Source: Parasphingopyxis algicola (GTDB lineage: Bacteria > Pseudomonadota > Alphaproteobacteria > Sphingomonadales > Sphingomonadaceae). Taken from it: a DNA stretch of 64,000 nucleotides. Positions 16,443 to 24,731 of the stretch are shown one piece after another. Position numbers and translations under genes: made by a program. The stretch is from contig NZ_CP051131.1 in NCBI RefSeq assembly GCF_013378075.1, positions 2,108,001 to 2,172,000 of the forward strand, read 5' to 3'. Position 1 is the stretch's first letter. Each line of letters opens with the position of its first letter. Under the pieces are notes generated by a model. That model saw nothing but the letters and a program-made list of their open reading frames with translations, ran no database searches and was not told the origin of the DNA.

Positions 16443-17203
16443 CTCACCCGGTCGACGGCAAGGTCGTCCTCATCACCGGCGCGGCATCGGGCATCGGCGC
16501 GGCGACGGCGCGACTGGCGGCCGCGCGCGGCGCGAAAGTGATCGCGACGGATATCGACGGCGAGGGCGTAACGGCCGTCGCCGGGGAGATCGGCGGGCAC
16601 GGCCTCGTTCATGACGTAACCGATCCGGCGCAATGGGACGCGGCGATCGCCGCCGCCGTCGCGCATCACGGCCGGCTCGACGGGCTCGTTTCCAATGCGG
16701 GCATCGTCAATTACGAGCCGATCATCGATCTCGATATGGAACTGTTCCGATCGCTCGTCCGGGTGCAGGTCGAAGCGACGTTTGTCGGGCTGCAAAAAGC
16801 GGTCGCCCAGATGCGCGCGCAGGCAGGGGACGAACCCGCACAGGGCAGCATCGTCGTCAACGCCTCGGTGATGGCCAACGAAGTCGCACCGGGCATCGCT
16901 TCCTATGCGACGGTGAAAGCGGCGATCGCGAACATGGCCAGGGCGGTCGGCGTCGAACTGGGGCGCAACGGCGATTTCATCCGCGTCAATACCGTGGCGC
17001 CCGGCCCGGTGCGGACGCCGCTGCTGGAAGGCGCCATCGGAATGGAGGCGATGCAGGACCCGGCGAGCTGGGGCGATGTGCCGCTCGGCGATCCGTCCGA
17101 GCCCGAAGATATCGCCGAGACGATCCTGTTCCTGCTGAGCGAGGAATCGTCCTTCATGACGAGCGCCCAGCTGGTCGTCGACGGCGGATGGAGCCTGACA
17201 TGA
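16439..17203 (+). CDS. SDR-family oxidoreductase
   Basis: A classical SDR (254 aa) with cofactor motif TGAASGIG (residues 13-20), NAG (87-89), catalytic Tyr156-x3-Lys160 (YATVK) and a C-terminal VVDGGWSL. It likely interconverts a hydroxyl and keto group on a hydrophobic intermediate. Its start codon overlaps the Rieske stop by 4 bp, so the two are translationally coupled. The next SDR starts 10 bp downstream. Confidence 0.9.
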   Translation: MTHPVDGKVVLITGAASGIGAATARLAAARGAKVIATDIDGEGVTAVAGEIGGHGLVHDVTDPAQWDAAIAAAVAHHGRLDGLVSNAGIVNYEPIIDLDMELFRSLVRVQVEATFVGLQKAVAQMRAQAGDEPAQGSIVVNASVMANEVAPGIASYATVKAAIANMARAVGVELGRNGDFIRVNTVAPGPVRTPLLEGAIGMEAMQDPASWGDVPLGDPSEPEDIAETILFLLSEESSFMTSAQLVVDGGWSLT

Positions 17204-17213
17204 GCGATCCGGC

Positions 17214-17972
17214 ATGAGCGAAGCGCGCTACGCCCTCGTCACCGGAGCGACCTCGGGCATCGGCCGGGCAGCGGCGCTGCGCCTGGCGGCCGACGGCTTT
17301 CGCATCATCGCGACCGGGCGCAACGCGGAGCGCGGCGCGCAGACGGTCGAGGCGGTGGAGAAAGCAGGCGGCAGCGCCCATTTCCAAGCGTTCGACGTCA
17401 CCGACGAAAGCGCATGGGCGGACTTTGCCGATCATGTCGTCACGGATCACGGATCGCTCTCCGCCGTCATCAACAGTGCGGGCGGCTTCTTCACCAAGCC
17501 GCTCCCCGATACGACGCTCGAGGAGTTTCGCGCGCTCTGGAATGTCGATGTCGAGAGCGTGGTGCTCGGCACCAAATACGGCTTTCGCATGATGCGCGAC
17601 ACGAAGAGCGCGGGCAGCATCGTCAACATCTCTTCGCTGGCCGGGCTGATCGGGATCGAGGATTGCGCCGCCTATTGCGCGGCCAAGGCGGCGGTCACGC
17701 ATTTCAGCAAGGTGGCGGCCCTCGAGGGCGCGCAGATGGATCCCGGGGTCCGGGTCAATTCGCTCAATCCCGGCGTGATCATGACCGAGATGATCACGGG
17801 TGCGTACGGAGATTCCCCCGAGGTCCGCGATTTCGTCATGGACGGCAACGCGCTGATGCGCGTCGGCATCGCCGAGGATATCGCCAATGCCTGCGCCTAT
17901 CTGGCCGGACCGCAATCGAAGATGGTGACCGGCACGACGATGCTGGTCGACGGCGGCCGGGGCGCGGACTGA
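17214..17972 (+). CDS. SDR-family oxidoreductase
   Basis: A classical SDR of 252 aa: TGATSGIG (10-17), NSAGG (87-91), Tyr154-x3-Lys158 (YCAAK) and C-terminal LVDGGRGAD. It follows another SDR by 10 bp in the same operon; the two may act on different hydroxyls or in sequence. An earlier ATG at 17200 leads to a stop after five codons, so 17214 is the start. Palindrome R3c follows the gene. Confidence 0.9.
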   Translation: MSEARYALVTGATSGIGRAAALRLAADGFRIIATGRNAERGAQTVEAVEKAGGSAHFQAFDVTDESAWADFADHVVTDHGSLSAVINSAGGFFTKPLPDTTLEEFRALWNVDVESVVLGTKYGFRMMRDTKSAGSIVNISSLAGLIGIEDCAAYCAAKAAVTHFSKVAALEGAQMDPGVRVNSLNPGVIMTEMITGAYGDSPEVRDFVMDGNALMRVGIAEDIANACAYLAGPQSKMVTGTTMLVDGGRGAD

Positions 17973-18028
17973 TGGGGAAGGCAACACGCATCGTCAGTTT
18001 TGAGTCTGTCGAAGGTTTTTTGTCCTTT

Positions 18029-18165
18029 TTTGTCAGACCTCGCCTTCGGCTCGGCGCCGCACCGGCCCGCACCCCCTCCCGGCCTCCCTTCAGTGTACCC
18101 TAGTGGGAGGCCGGGAGGGGGTGCGGGCCGGTGCGGCGATTTCCCGATAGGGAAATTCTGACAAA
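18029..18165. repeat. Composite palindrome, family R3, copy c
   Basis: Terminal TTTGTCAGA and TCTGACAAA flank an imperfect left hairpin, the conserved central hairpin (from 18055 to 18138), and a right hairpin ATTTCCC-gata-GGGAAAT (18139-18156). This copy lies upstream of a gene (MDR start 18219) rather than between convergent genes. Confidence 0.88.
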
Positions 18166-18178
18166 CAAATCCGCAGCA

Positions 18179-18201
18179 CTCAACCGGCTGGTTGAGTCTG
18201 A
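18179..18201. repeat. Extra R3 right-end unit (hairpin plus TCTGA)
   Basis: The hairpin CTCAACC-ggct-GGTTGAG is followed by TCTGA. Compared with the right hairpin of R3a (CTCGACC/GGTCGAG) one base pair has changed on both arms, so pairing is kept. It lies in the 5' leader of the MDR gene, 17 bp before the ATG. Confidence 0.75.
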
Positions 18202-18218
18202 AAGATAGGAGCTAATAC

Positions 18219-19232
18219 ATGACCGAGAACCGCCGTTTCCTTCTCGTCAAGCGCCCGGACGGCGAACCGGCGTCCGGCGATTTCGAATTGCGCGCCGATC
18301 CGCTGCCCGAGATCGCCGATGGTCAGTTCCTGATCCGCAACCAATATGCCTCGCTCGACCCGGCCCAGCGCGGCTGGATGTCGGATGCCGACTCCTACAT
18401 GCCGCCGATTCCCTTGGGCGATCCGGTGCGCGCGACAACCATCGGCATCGTCGAGGAGAGCAAGGCCGAGGGCTTCGACAAGGGCCAGTGGGTGATGGGG
18501 CTGAACGGGATCGAGGAATATTCGGTCGGCATGGTCGGCGGCTTCACCCAGCCGATCGACGAGAAGGCCGTCCCCTCCGTCACCAACTATCTCTCGCTGT
18601 TCGGCGCGGTCGGGATGACGGCCTATTTCGGCTTTTTCGATGTCTGCGAGCCCAATGAGGGCGATACGGTGCTCGTCAGCGGCGCGGCGGGCGCGGTCGG
18701 TTCGATCGTCGGGCAATTGGCCAAGATCAAGGGCTGCACGGCGATCGGGATCGCCGGCGGGCCGGAAAAATGCGCGCGGCTCACCGAACGCTACGGCTTC
18801 GACCACGCGATCGACTATCGCGGCAAGGACGGGGCGGCGCTCGAGGGTGCGATCCGGGAGGCCGCGACCGACGGTGTTGACGTGATCTTCGAGAATGTTG
18901 GCGGAACGATACTCGATGCGGGGCTGATGAACCTCAAAAATGGCGCGAGAGTCGGGCTGTGCGGCCTGATCAGCGAATATAACGCCCCCGAACCCGTCGG
19001 GGCGCGCAACCTTTGGCAACTTATCGTCCACCGCGCCTCGATCCGCGGCCTCCTCGTCGCCGATTACATCGAACGCTTCGCAGAGGGCGCGGCGGCGATG
19101 GGGCCCTGGGCGGCCGAGGGCAAGATTGTGATCGACGAACATATCGACGAGGGGATCGAGAATGCATTCGACGCCTTCATGCGGCTGTTCGAGGGCACTA
19201 ATGACGGCAAGATGATCCTCAAGATCGGCTGA
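18219..19232 (+). CDS. NADP-dependent MDR oxidoreductase (LTB4 dehydrogenase/CurA-like)
   Basis: A zinc-free MDR reductase (337 aa), probably reducing an alpha,beta-unsaturated ketone with NADPH. It has YASLDPAQRGWM, the nucleotide-binding SGAAGAVGSIVGQ near residue 162, and IFENVGGTILDAGL. It is a paralogue of the gene at 4854. A TAGGAG site is 7 nt before the ATG and immediately follows the R3c hairpins. It is the first gene of a long plus-strand series; the ThuA gene starts 1 bp after its stop. Confidence 0.9.
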   Translation: MTENRRFLLVKRPDGEPASGDFELRADPLPEIADGQFLIRNQYASLDPAQRGWMSDADSYMPPIPLGDPVRATTIGIVEESKAEGFDKGQWVMGLNGIEEYSVGMVGGFTQPIDEKAVPSVTNYLSLFGAVGMTAYFGFFDVCEPNEGDTVLVSGAAGAVGSIVGQLAKIKGCTAIGIAGGPEKCARLTERYGFDHAIDYRGKDGAALEGAIREAATDGVDVIFENVGGTILDAGLMNLKNGARVGLCGLISEYNAPEPVGARNLWQLIVHRASIRGLLVADYIERFAEGAAAMGPWAAEGKIVIDEHIDEGIENAFDAFMRLFEGTNDGKMILKIG

Positions 19233-19233
19233 G

Positions 19234-20040
19234 ATGGCGCGTTCGCTTCTCGTGCTCTCGGGCGGCCATCCTTACGAGGAAGTGCCGTTTTCCGAGCTTC
19301 TCGACAGCCTGAAGGGCTGGGATGTCCGGTATCTGATCCATCCCGAAGCCGAAATTGCGGTCGCCGAGGGGGCGGCGGACGCGGCCGATGCGATCCTCCT
19401 CTACGACATGCCCGGCTATGCATTCGCCGACGGGAAAGTAACGAGCCGGCCGCCGTCCGACGGCTTCAAGGCCGCGATCCGCCGCTATTTCGAATCGGAC
19501 AAGGGCGCGGTGATGATGCACCATGCGCTGGCCGGCTGGGCCGACTGGCCGGACTGGGCGGAGATGATCGGCGGCCGGTTCCTCTACCAGCCGGGCGAGG
19601 TGCGCGGTCGGGAGGTGCGCGATTCCGGCTATCGCCACGATGTGCGCTACACCGCCGAAATCTGTGGGGATCATCCGGTAACGCACGGCCTGCCCGATAC
19701 GTTCGAACTGACCGACGAGCTGTATCTGGCCGAGATTTTCGAAGACGATGTCGAGCCGCTGATCCGCGCGCGGCACGATTTCGTCGCGGAGAATTTCTAT
19801 TCCGCCGCCCATGCCGTCGCCGGCCGGATGTTCGACAATACCGGCTGGGACCACCCGCCCGGCAGCAATCTTGTGGCCTGGACCAAGAGCATCGGCGATG
19901 CGCGGCTTGTCTATCTGCAGTTTGGCGACGGCCCGGAAACATATCGCAACCCGCATGTCCGGCAGTTGTTGCGCAACGCGCTCGACCATGTCGCAAACGG
20001 GCGGAGCGAACCCAGAGAAACAAAGGAGCCGACAGGATGA
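19234..20040 (+). CDS. ThuA-domain protein (first of two)
   Basis: A 268-aa protein of the ThuA family, a fold related to class I glutamine amidotransferases. The opening LVLSGGHPYEEVPFSELLDSL and the core VMMHHALAGWADWPDWAEMIGGRF are family features; the end VYLQFGDGPETYRNPHVRQLLRNAL matches the common ThuA C-terminus. The biochemical role of ThuA domains is largely unknown; some are linked to sugar metabolism. Here it overlaps the next SDR start by 4 bp (ATGA) and sits among side-chain-oxidation genes, so a role in processing a cyclic or lipid intermediate is possible. A second ThuA protein is encoded at 25507. Confidence 0.85.
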   Translation: MARSLLVLSGGHPYEEVPFSELLDSLKGWDVRYLIHPEAEIAVAEGAADAADAILLYDMPGYAFADGKVTSRPPSDGFKAAIRRYFESDKGAVMMHHALAGWADWPDWAEMIGGRFLYQPGEVRGREVRDSGYRHDVRYTAEICGDHPVTHGLPDTFELTDELYLAEIFEDDVEPLIRARHDFVAENFYSAAHAVAGRMFDNTGWDHPPGSNLVAWTKSIGDARLVYLQFGDGPETYRNPHVRQLLRNALDHVANGRSEPRETKEPTG

Positions 20041-20777
20041 GCAGGACATTGGAAGGCCGCAAGGCCATCGTTACAGGCGCGGCATCCGGCATCGGCGCGG
20101 CAACCGCGAAGCGCCTGGCGTCCGAAGGCGCGAAGGTGCTGGCCGTCGATCTCGCGGCAAACGGACTGGACGCGCTCGGCGACGATATCGCGACGCTGAT
20201 TGCCGATCTGGGTGATCCCGATTCCATCGATGCGATCGTCAGCGAGGCGGAGGGCAAGCTCGGCGGCCTCGATATCCTCGTCAACAATGCCGGCGTGCTG
20301 CCCGCCGGTGCGATCGACGAGCTGACCGACGAGATCTGGGAATTCGGCATCGCGATCAACATGCTCGCACCGTTCAGGCTGTCGCGCGCCTGCCTGCCGA
20401 TGCTGCGGCAATCGGACGCGGCGCGGATCGTCAATGTCGGTTCGATCCTTTCGCGCTACGGCGATCCGGGGCTCACGGCCTATACGGCCACCAAGCACGG
20501 CATTCTCGGGATCACCCGCGCCATGGCCGCCGAACTCGGTCCCGAGGGCATCGTCGTCAATTGCGTCCAGCCCGGCGCGATCATGACGGGCATGACGCGG
20601 GACACGTTCGAAACCTCGCCCGAGGCGGTCGACCATTATACGACGAAATGCGTGCTCGGCCGGATCGGCGAACCCGAGGATATCGGCGATGTCATAGCGT
20701 TTCTCTCGAGCGACGATGCGCGTTTCATCACGGGCCAGGGCATCATCGTCGACGGCGGGCTGACGCTCCGAAGCTGA
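20037..20777 (+). CDS. SDR-family oxidoreductase
   Basis: A 246-aa classical SDR: TGAASGIG (13-20), NNAGV (83-87), Tyr149-x3-Lys153 (YTATK) and C-terminal VDGGLTL. It resembles 3-oxoacyl reductase and hydroxysteroid dehydrogenase-like members, but the substrate cannot be told. Its start overlaps the ThuA stop (ATGA). The next gene (P450) is 75 bp downstream with its own possible promoter region. Confidence 0.9.
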   Translation: MSRTLEGRKAIVTGAASGIGAATAKRLASEGAKVLAVDLAANGLDALGDDIATLIADLGDPDSIDAIVSEAEGKLGGLDILVNNAGVLPAGAIDELTDEIWEFGIAINMLAPFRLSRACLPMLRQSDAARIVNVGSILSRYGDPGLTAYTATKHGILGITRAMAAELGPEGIVVNCVQPGAIMTGMTRDTFETSPEAVDHYTTKCVLGRIGEPEDIGDVIAFLSSDDARFITGQGIIVDGGLTLRS

Positions 20778-20852
20778 AACCTAACACTTTCACGCATCGC
20801 TTCCGGACGTGAATCGCGGTTATTGTTCGGCAAAAGCGATGGAGAATGGCGC

Positions 20853-22106
20853 GTGAACAAGCCGGTCGACCAGGTCAATTTCTTCGATCCAGAGATCATT
20901 TCCGATCCGTTCGACTATTACCGGGCGGCGCTGGCCGAGGGGCCGATCCACCAATTGCCCGGCGGCAACATGTATCTGGTCCTCTCCTACGATCTGTGCG
21001 CCGAAGCGACGGGACGGGTCGAGGAATTCTCGAACAATTTCCAGGCCGCGCTGTCGGGCGCGCTGGCCCAGGACCCGGACGTGAAAGCGATTCTCGATGA
21101 AGGCTGGCCGCAGGTCGATACGATGCTGACCGCCGATCCGCCGCAGCACACGCGGTTCCGCAAGCTCGTCAATCTCGCCTTCTCCATGAAGCGCGTGAAC
21201 GCGATCGAAGAGGATATCCGGCAGATCATCATCGACCGGATCGAGGGGTTCGCCGACAAGGGCGAATGCGATTTCGTGCGCGATTTCGCGATCCCCTTGC
21301 CGGTGGCGATGATCGCCGGCCAGCTCGGTTTCGAGGAATCGGAACATGGCAAGATCAAGCGCTGGTCGGACGCCTTTGTCGACCGGCTCGGCCATATGGT
21401 CTCCAAGGAGCGCGAACTCGAATGCGCGCGCGAGGTCGTCGAATTCCAGCACGCGGTAAAGGCGAAGATCGACGAGCGGCGCGACAATCCGCGCGACGAC
21501 CTGCTCTCCGATCTCGTCCATGCGCGGGTCGACGACGAACGGCCGCTCGACATGGCCGAACTGCTGTCGGTGGTCCAGCAACTGATGGTGGCCGGCAACG
21601 AGACGACGACCTCGGCGCTCGCCGGCGGCCTGCTCCAGCTCATCCGCAACCCCGACCAGATGGCGAAGGCCGTCGCCGCGGCCGATGCCGGGGACGACAA
21701 GCTGATCGGCAATATGGTCGAGGAGATATTGCGCACCGAAAGCCCGACCTCGGGCATGTGGCGGGTCGTGCTCAAGGATAGCGAGCTGGGCGGCACGGCG
21801 ATCCCCAAGGGCGCGATGGTCCAGCTGCGCTACGCCGCCGCCAACCGCGATCCGGCCAAATATGAAAACCCCGATGCCTTCGACATCGAGCGCAAGAATG
21901 CCCGCACCCATCTCGCCTTCGGGCGCGGTATCCATATGTGCGTCGGCAACATGCTGAGCCGCAAGGAAATGGCGGTCGCGTACAAGGAGCTGCTGACGCG
22001 GCTGACCGATTTCTCGATCGTCGACGAGGAGGCGATCAGCTGGCCGCCCAACATGCTGCTGCGCGGCCTCACCCATCTGCCGATCCGCTTCGAGCGCCGC
22101 GCATGA
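20853..22106 (+). CDS. Cytochrome P450 (bacterial, CYP125-like context)
   Basis: A soluble haem monooxygenase of about 417 aa. Haem-ligand motif FGRGIHMCVG (Cys363), I-helix AGNETT (247-252) and ExxR at 291-294 are all intact. A GTG start at 20853 is chosen because GGAG lies 8 nt upstream; an in-frame TTG at 20823 has none. Its stop overlaps the acyl-CoA dehydrogenase start (ATGA). In mycobacteria the P450 CYP125 oxidises the terminal methyl of the sterol side chain and is encoded next to acyl-CoA dehydrogenase, DUF35 and Ltp2 genes, as here. Terminal hydroxylation of a branched side chain is the best guess. A ferredoxin partner is not adjacent. Confidence 0.92.
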   Translation: MNKPVDQVNFFDPEIISDPFDYYRAALAEGPIHQLPGGNMYLVLSYDLCAEATGRVEEFSNNFQAALSGALAQDPDVKAILDEGWPQVDTMLTADPPQHTRFRKLVNLAFSMKRVNAIEEDIRQIIIDRIEGFADKGECDFVRDFAIPLPVAMIAGQLGFEESEHGKIKRWSDAFVDRLGHMVSKERELECAREVVEFQHAVKAKIDERRDNPRDDLLSDLVHARVDDERPLDMAELLSVVQQLMVAGNETTTSALAGGLLQLIRNPDQMAKAVAAADAGDDKLIGNMVEEILRTESPTSGMWRVVLKDSELGGTAIPKGAMVQLRYAAANRDPAKYENPDAFDIERKNARTHLAFGRGIHMCVGNMLSRKEMAVAYKELLTRLTDFSIVDEEAISWPPNMLLRGLTHLPIRFERRA

Positions 22107-23191
22107 ATTTCGACCTGTCCGAAGACCAGGCGCTGTTCAAGGCGACGGTCGAGCGGTTCCTCGCGCCGGTCGATGTCGAAGCGCGGCGCAGGATCCGGGC
22201 GATGGATCACGGGTTCGACGCACAGCGCTGGCGCGAGGCAGCCGAACTCGGGCTGCTGGCGCTTGCGGCCGATGAGCAATATGGCGGAATCGGCGGATCG
22301 ATAGTCGATCTGGCGATCGTCGCCGAGGCGATGGGCCGCGGGATCGCCGTCGATCCCTGGCTCGAAAACGGCGTCTTGCCGCTCAGACTTCTCAACAGCA
22401 CCGGCCTCGCCGACCATATCGCGTCGATAGTCGATGGCGGCCGGATCGCGGCCTTCGCCTTTGCCGAGCCCGATCGGCGATATAATCTCACGCCGCAGGG
22501 CACGGTCGCCGAGGTACGCGGTTCGGATTTCGTCCTTTCCGGCGAAAAACGTTTCGTTCTCGGCGGCGCGATGGCCGATCATTTGATCGTCACGGCCGCG
22601 CTCGACGCCGAAACCGCGCTTTTCCTGGTGCCGGCGGACAGCGACAGCGTGCATCGGCGCGGCTATCGCGTCGTCGATGGAAGCGAAGCCGCCGAAATCC
22701 GGTTCCGCGATGTCACGCTGCCCGCCAATGCGCGGCTCGACATATCCGAGGAATCGCTGCGCTCGACAATTGCCGAGATCCAGCTGCTCGCGGGCGCCGA
22801 GATGACAGGCCTTGCCGGCCGGTTGCTCGACGACACGCTCGCCTATGTGCGGGAACGCGAACAGTTCGGCGTGCCGATCGGCAGTTTCCAGGCGATCCAG
22901 CACCGGCTCGTCGATTGCTATGCGGCGATCGAGCAGATGCGGTCGATGCTGTGGCGCGCCGCGCTCGAACCGCGCACCGACGCAGCCCGGTGGCGGACCG
23001 CGATGGTGGGCGCCAAGGCGCTGATCGCCGAAAAGGCCGAGCATATCGCGCGCGAGGCGGTGCAGTTCCATGGCGGCATGGGCGTGACGGACGAACTCGC
23101 GATCGGCCATGCGACGAAGCGCGTCATGCTGCTCGCGCGGTTGTTCGGCGACCCGGCCGCCAATCTCTCCGAATTCGCGGAGGCGGCCTGA
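22103..23191 (+). CDS. Acyl-CoA dehydrogenase, short form (FadE29-like position)
   Basis: An acyl-CoA dehydrogenase of 362 aa, opening MNFDLSEDQALFKATVERF. The central Q-x-FG-x-PIGSFQAIQH and FHGGMGVTDELAIGHATKR are typical, but the sequence stops soon after LLARLFGDPAANLSE, and no Glu is seen in the usual C-terminal catalytic region. Such subunits occur in alpha2beta2 heterotetramers of steroid side-chain dehydrogenases, where one subunit lacks the base. The true start (22103) overlaps the P450 stop. A possible partner is the 402-aa dehydrogenase at 26252. It is followed by the DUF35 gene with a 1-bp stop/start overlap. Confidence 0.9.
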   Translation: MNFDLSEDQALFKATVERFLAPVDVEARRRIRAMDHGFDAQRWREAAELGLLALAADEQYGGIGGSIVDLAIVAEAMGRGIAVDPWLENGVLPLRLLNSTGLADHIASIVDGGRIAAFAFAEPDRRYNLTPQGTVAEVRGSDFVLSGEKRFVLGGAMADHLIVTAALDAETALFLVPADSDSVHRRGYRVVDGSEAAEIRFRDVTLPANARLDISEESLRSTIAEIQLLAGAEMTGLAGRLLDDTLAYVREREQFGVPIGSFQAIQHRLVDCYAAIEQMRSMLWRAALEPRTDAARWRTAMVGAKALIAEKAEHIAREAVQFHGGMGVTDELAIGHATKRVMLLARLFGDPAANLSEFAEAA

Positions 23192-23589
23192 TGTCCGATA
23201 CGCTCGAACCGATCGCGCCCGGCCTCTGGACCGATATCGCCGAACCGCAGCTTATCGGCGGCCAGCGGCCCGATGGCGAGATCGTCTTCCCGATGCCGGA
23301 GGGCGATGCGGCCGAAGGCCTCGAACCCGTGACGCTGTCGCGGACAGGAACGCTCTGGTCGTGGACGCGCCAGGATTTCCGGCCGAAATCACCGCCTTAT
23401 GAGGGGCCCGAGGAATTCGAGCCCTTCCTGCTCGGCTATGTCGAGCTGCCCGGCGAGGTGATCGTCGAGACCCGGATCGTCGATGCGACGCTCGAAGAGC
23501 TGAAGCTCGGCATGCCGATGGAACTGGCGATCGTGCCGTTCGACGACCGCCGCTCGACCTTCGCCTTCCGACCGGAGAAAAGCGCATGA
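23191..23589 (+). CDS. DUF35 / OB-fold protein without the zinc ribbon
   Basis: A 132-aa DUF35-type protein. The OB-fold half is clear (WSWTRQDFRPKSPPYEGPEE, LGYVELPGEVIVETRI). DUF35 proteins usually have an N-terminal ribbon with four cysteines; here LIGGQRPDGEIVFPMPEG occupies that place and the protein contains no cysteine at all. DUF35 proteins partner thiolase-fold enzymes, for example ChsH2 with the aldolase Ltp2 in steroid degradation. The start ATG overlaps the dehydrogenase stop (TGATG), and its own stop overlaps the thiolase start (ATGA), which fits a tight complex. Confidence 0.88.
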   Translation: MSDTLEPIAPGLWTDIAEPQLIGGQRPDGEIVFPMPEGDAAEGLEPVTLSRTGTLWSWTRQDFRPKSPPYEGPEEFEPFLLGYVELPGEVIVETRIVDATLEELKLGMPMELAIVPFDDRRSTFAFRPEKSA

Positions 23590-24731
23590 GGGACGTCTAT
23601 ATCATCGGAGCGGGCATCCACCCCTTCGGCCGGACCGAAGGCCGGTCGGGCCGCGACCAGGGCGTCTTCGCAGTCCGTCAGGCCCTGGCCGATACGGGAC
23701 TCGACTGGGCCGATATCGAATGCGCCTATGGCGGATCTTCCGCGGCGGGATCGGCCGATATCATGGTCAACGAACTGGGTCTGACCGGCCTGCCGTTTAT
23801 CAATGTCGCCAATGGCTGCGCGACGGGCGGCAGCGCACTTGCCGCGGCGCGCAACGCGGTCGCGGCCGGCGAATATGACATCGCGCTCGCGGTCGGTTTC
23901 GACAAGCATGAGCGCGGCGCGTTCAACGCCAAGCCCAAGGAATGGGGCCTGCCGGGCTGGTACGGCCAGACCGGCATGATGCTGACGACGCAATTCTTCG
24001 CGCTCAAGCTCCAGCGCTATATGCAGCTCCACGGGATCAGCCGCGAGACGCTCGGACGCGTCGCCGAAAAATCGTTTCGCAACGGCGAAAAAACCGATCA
24101 CGCCTGGCGGCGCAGCCCCATCGATCTCGAGACGATCCTCCACGCGCCGGTCGTCAACGATCCGCTGACCAAATATATGTTCTGCTCGCCTGCCGAAGGC
24201 GGGGTCGCGCTGATCGTGGCGAGCGAAAAGAAGGTCCGCGCGCTCGGCGCCGATGCCGTGAAGATCGCCAGCATCGCGGTGCGCACGCGGCCGCCCGGAT
24301 CGTTCGAGGTTTTCGCCCCTTCGATCAGCGTCGAGCGGGGCGGGGCGCCGACGACCCTGGCATCGCAGGGCGCGTTCGAGACTGCGGGGATCGGCCCGGA
24401 GGATATCGATGTCGCCCAGTTGCAGGATACCGAATCCGGCGCCGAGATCATGCATATGGCGGAAAACGGCTTCTGCGCCGATGGCGAACAGGAAGCATGG
24501 CTCGCCGAGGGCCGGACCGAGATTGACGGCGTGCTGCCGGTGAACACCGATGGCGGCTGCATCGCCTGTGGCGAGCCGATCGGCGCTTCGGGGCTGCGGC
24601 AGGTCTACGAGAATGTGGTGCAGCTGTGCGGCCGTGGCGGCGAGCGGCAGGTGCCGAATATGCCCAAGACCGCCTACAGCCATGTCTATGGCGCCCCGGG
24701 GCTTTCGGCCGTCGCGATTCTGGAGAGATAG
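23586..24731 (+). CDS. Thiolase-fold acyl-CoA lyase (SCP-x/Ltp2-type, probable aldolase)
   Basis: A thiolase-superfamily protein of 381 aa. It keeps the nucleophile-type Cys78 (ANGCATGGSAL), but the other catalytic motifs are altered. The usual GHP is G-E-P (residues 329-331, ACGEPIGASGLRQV). The usual NEAF region is DTESGAEI (281-288). The C-terminal Cys-Gly motif is replaced by a segment ending SHVYGAPG (365-372) with Tyr364 and Tyr368. This pattern resembles the Ltp2 retro-aldolases of steroid degradation, which pair with a DUF35 protein. It likely cleaves a beta-hydroxyacyl-CoA rather than doing thiolysis. The 4-bp overlap with the DUF35 gene supports a complex. Confidence 0.87.
   Translation: MRDVYIIGAGIHPFGRTEGRSGRDQGVFAVRQALADTGLDWADIECAYGGSSAAGSADIMVNELGLTGLPFINVANGCATGGSALAAARNAVAAGEYDIALAVGFDKHERGAFNAKPKEWGLPGWYGQTGMMLTTQFFALKLQRYMQLHGISRETLGRVAEKSFRNGEKTDHAWRRSPIDLETILHAPVVNDPLTKYMFCSPAEGGVALIVASEKKVRALGADAVKIASIAVRTRPPGSFEVFAPSISVERGGAPTTLASQGAFETAGIGPEDIDVAQLQDTESGAEIMHMAENGFCADGEQEAWLAEGRTEIDGVLPVNTDGGCIACGEPIGASGLRQVYENVVQLCGRGGERQVPNMPKTAYSHVYGAPGLSAVAILER

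Noticed and set aside
1507-18201. The palindromic repeats as CRISPR arrays, tRNAs or attenuators.
   Set aside because: They are not tandem direct repeats with spacers, lack tRNA features, and occur between unrelated genes.
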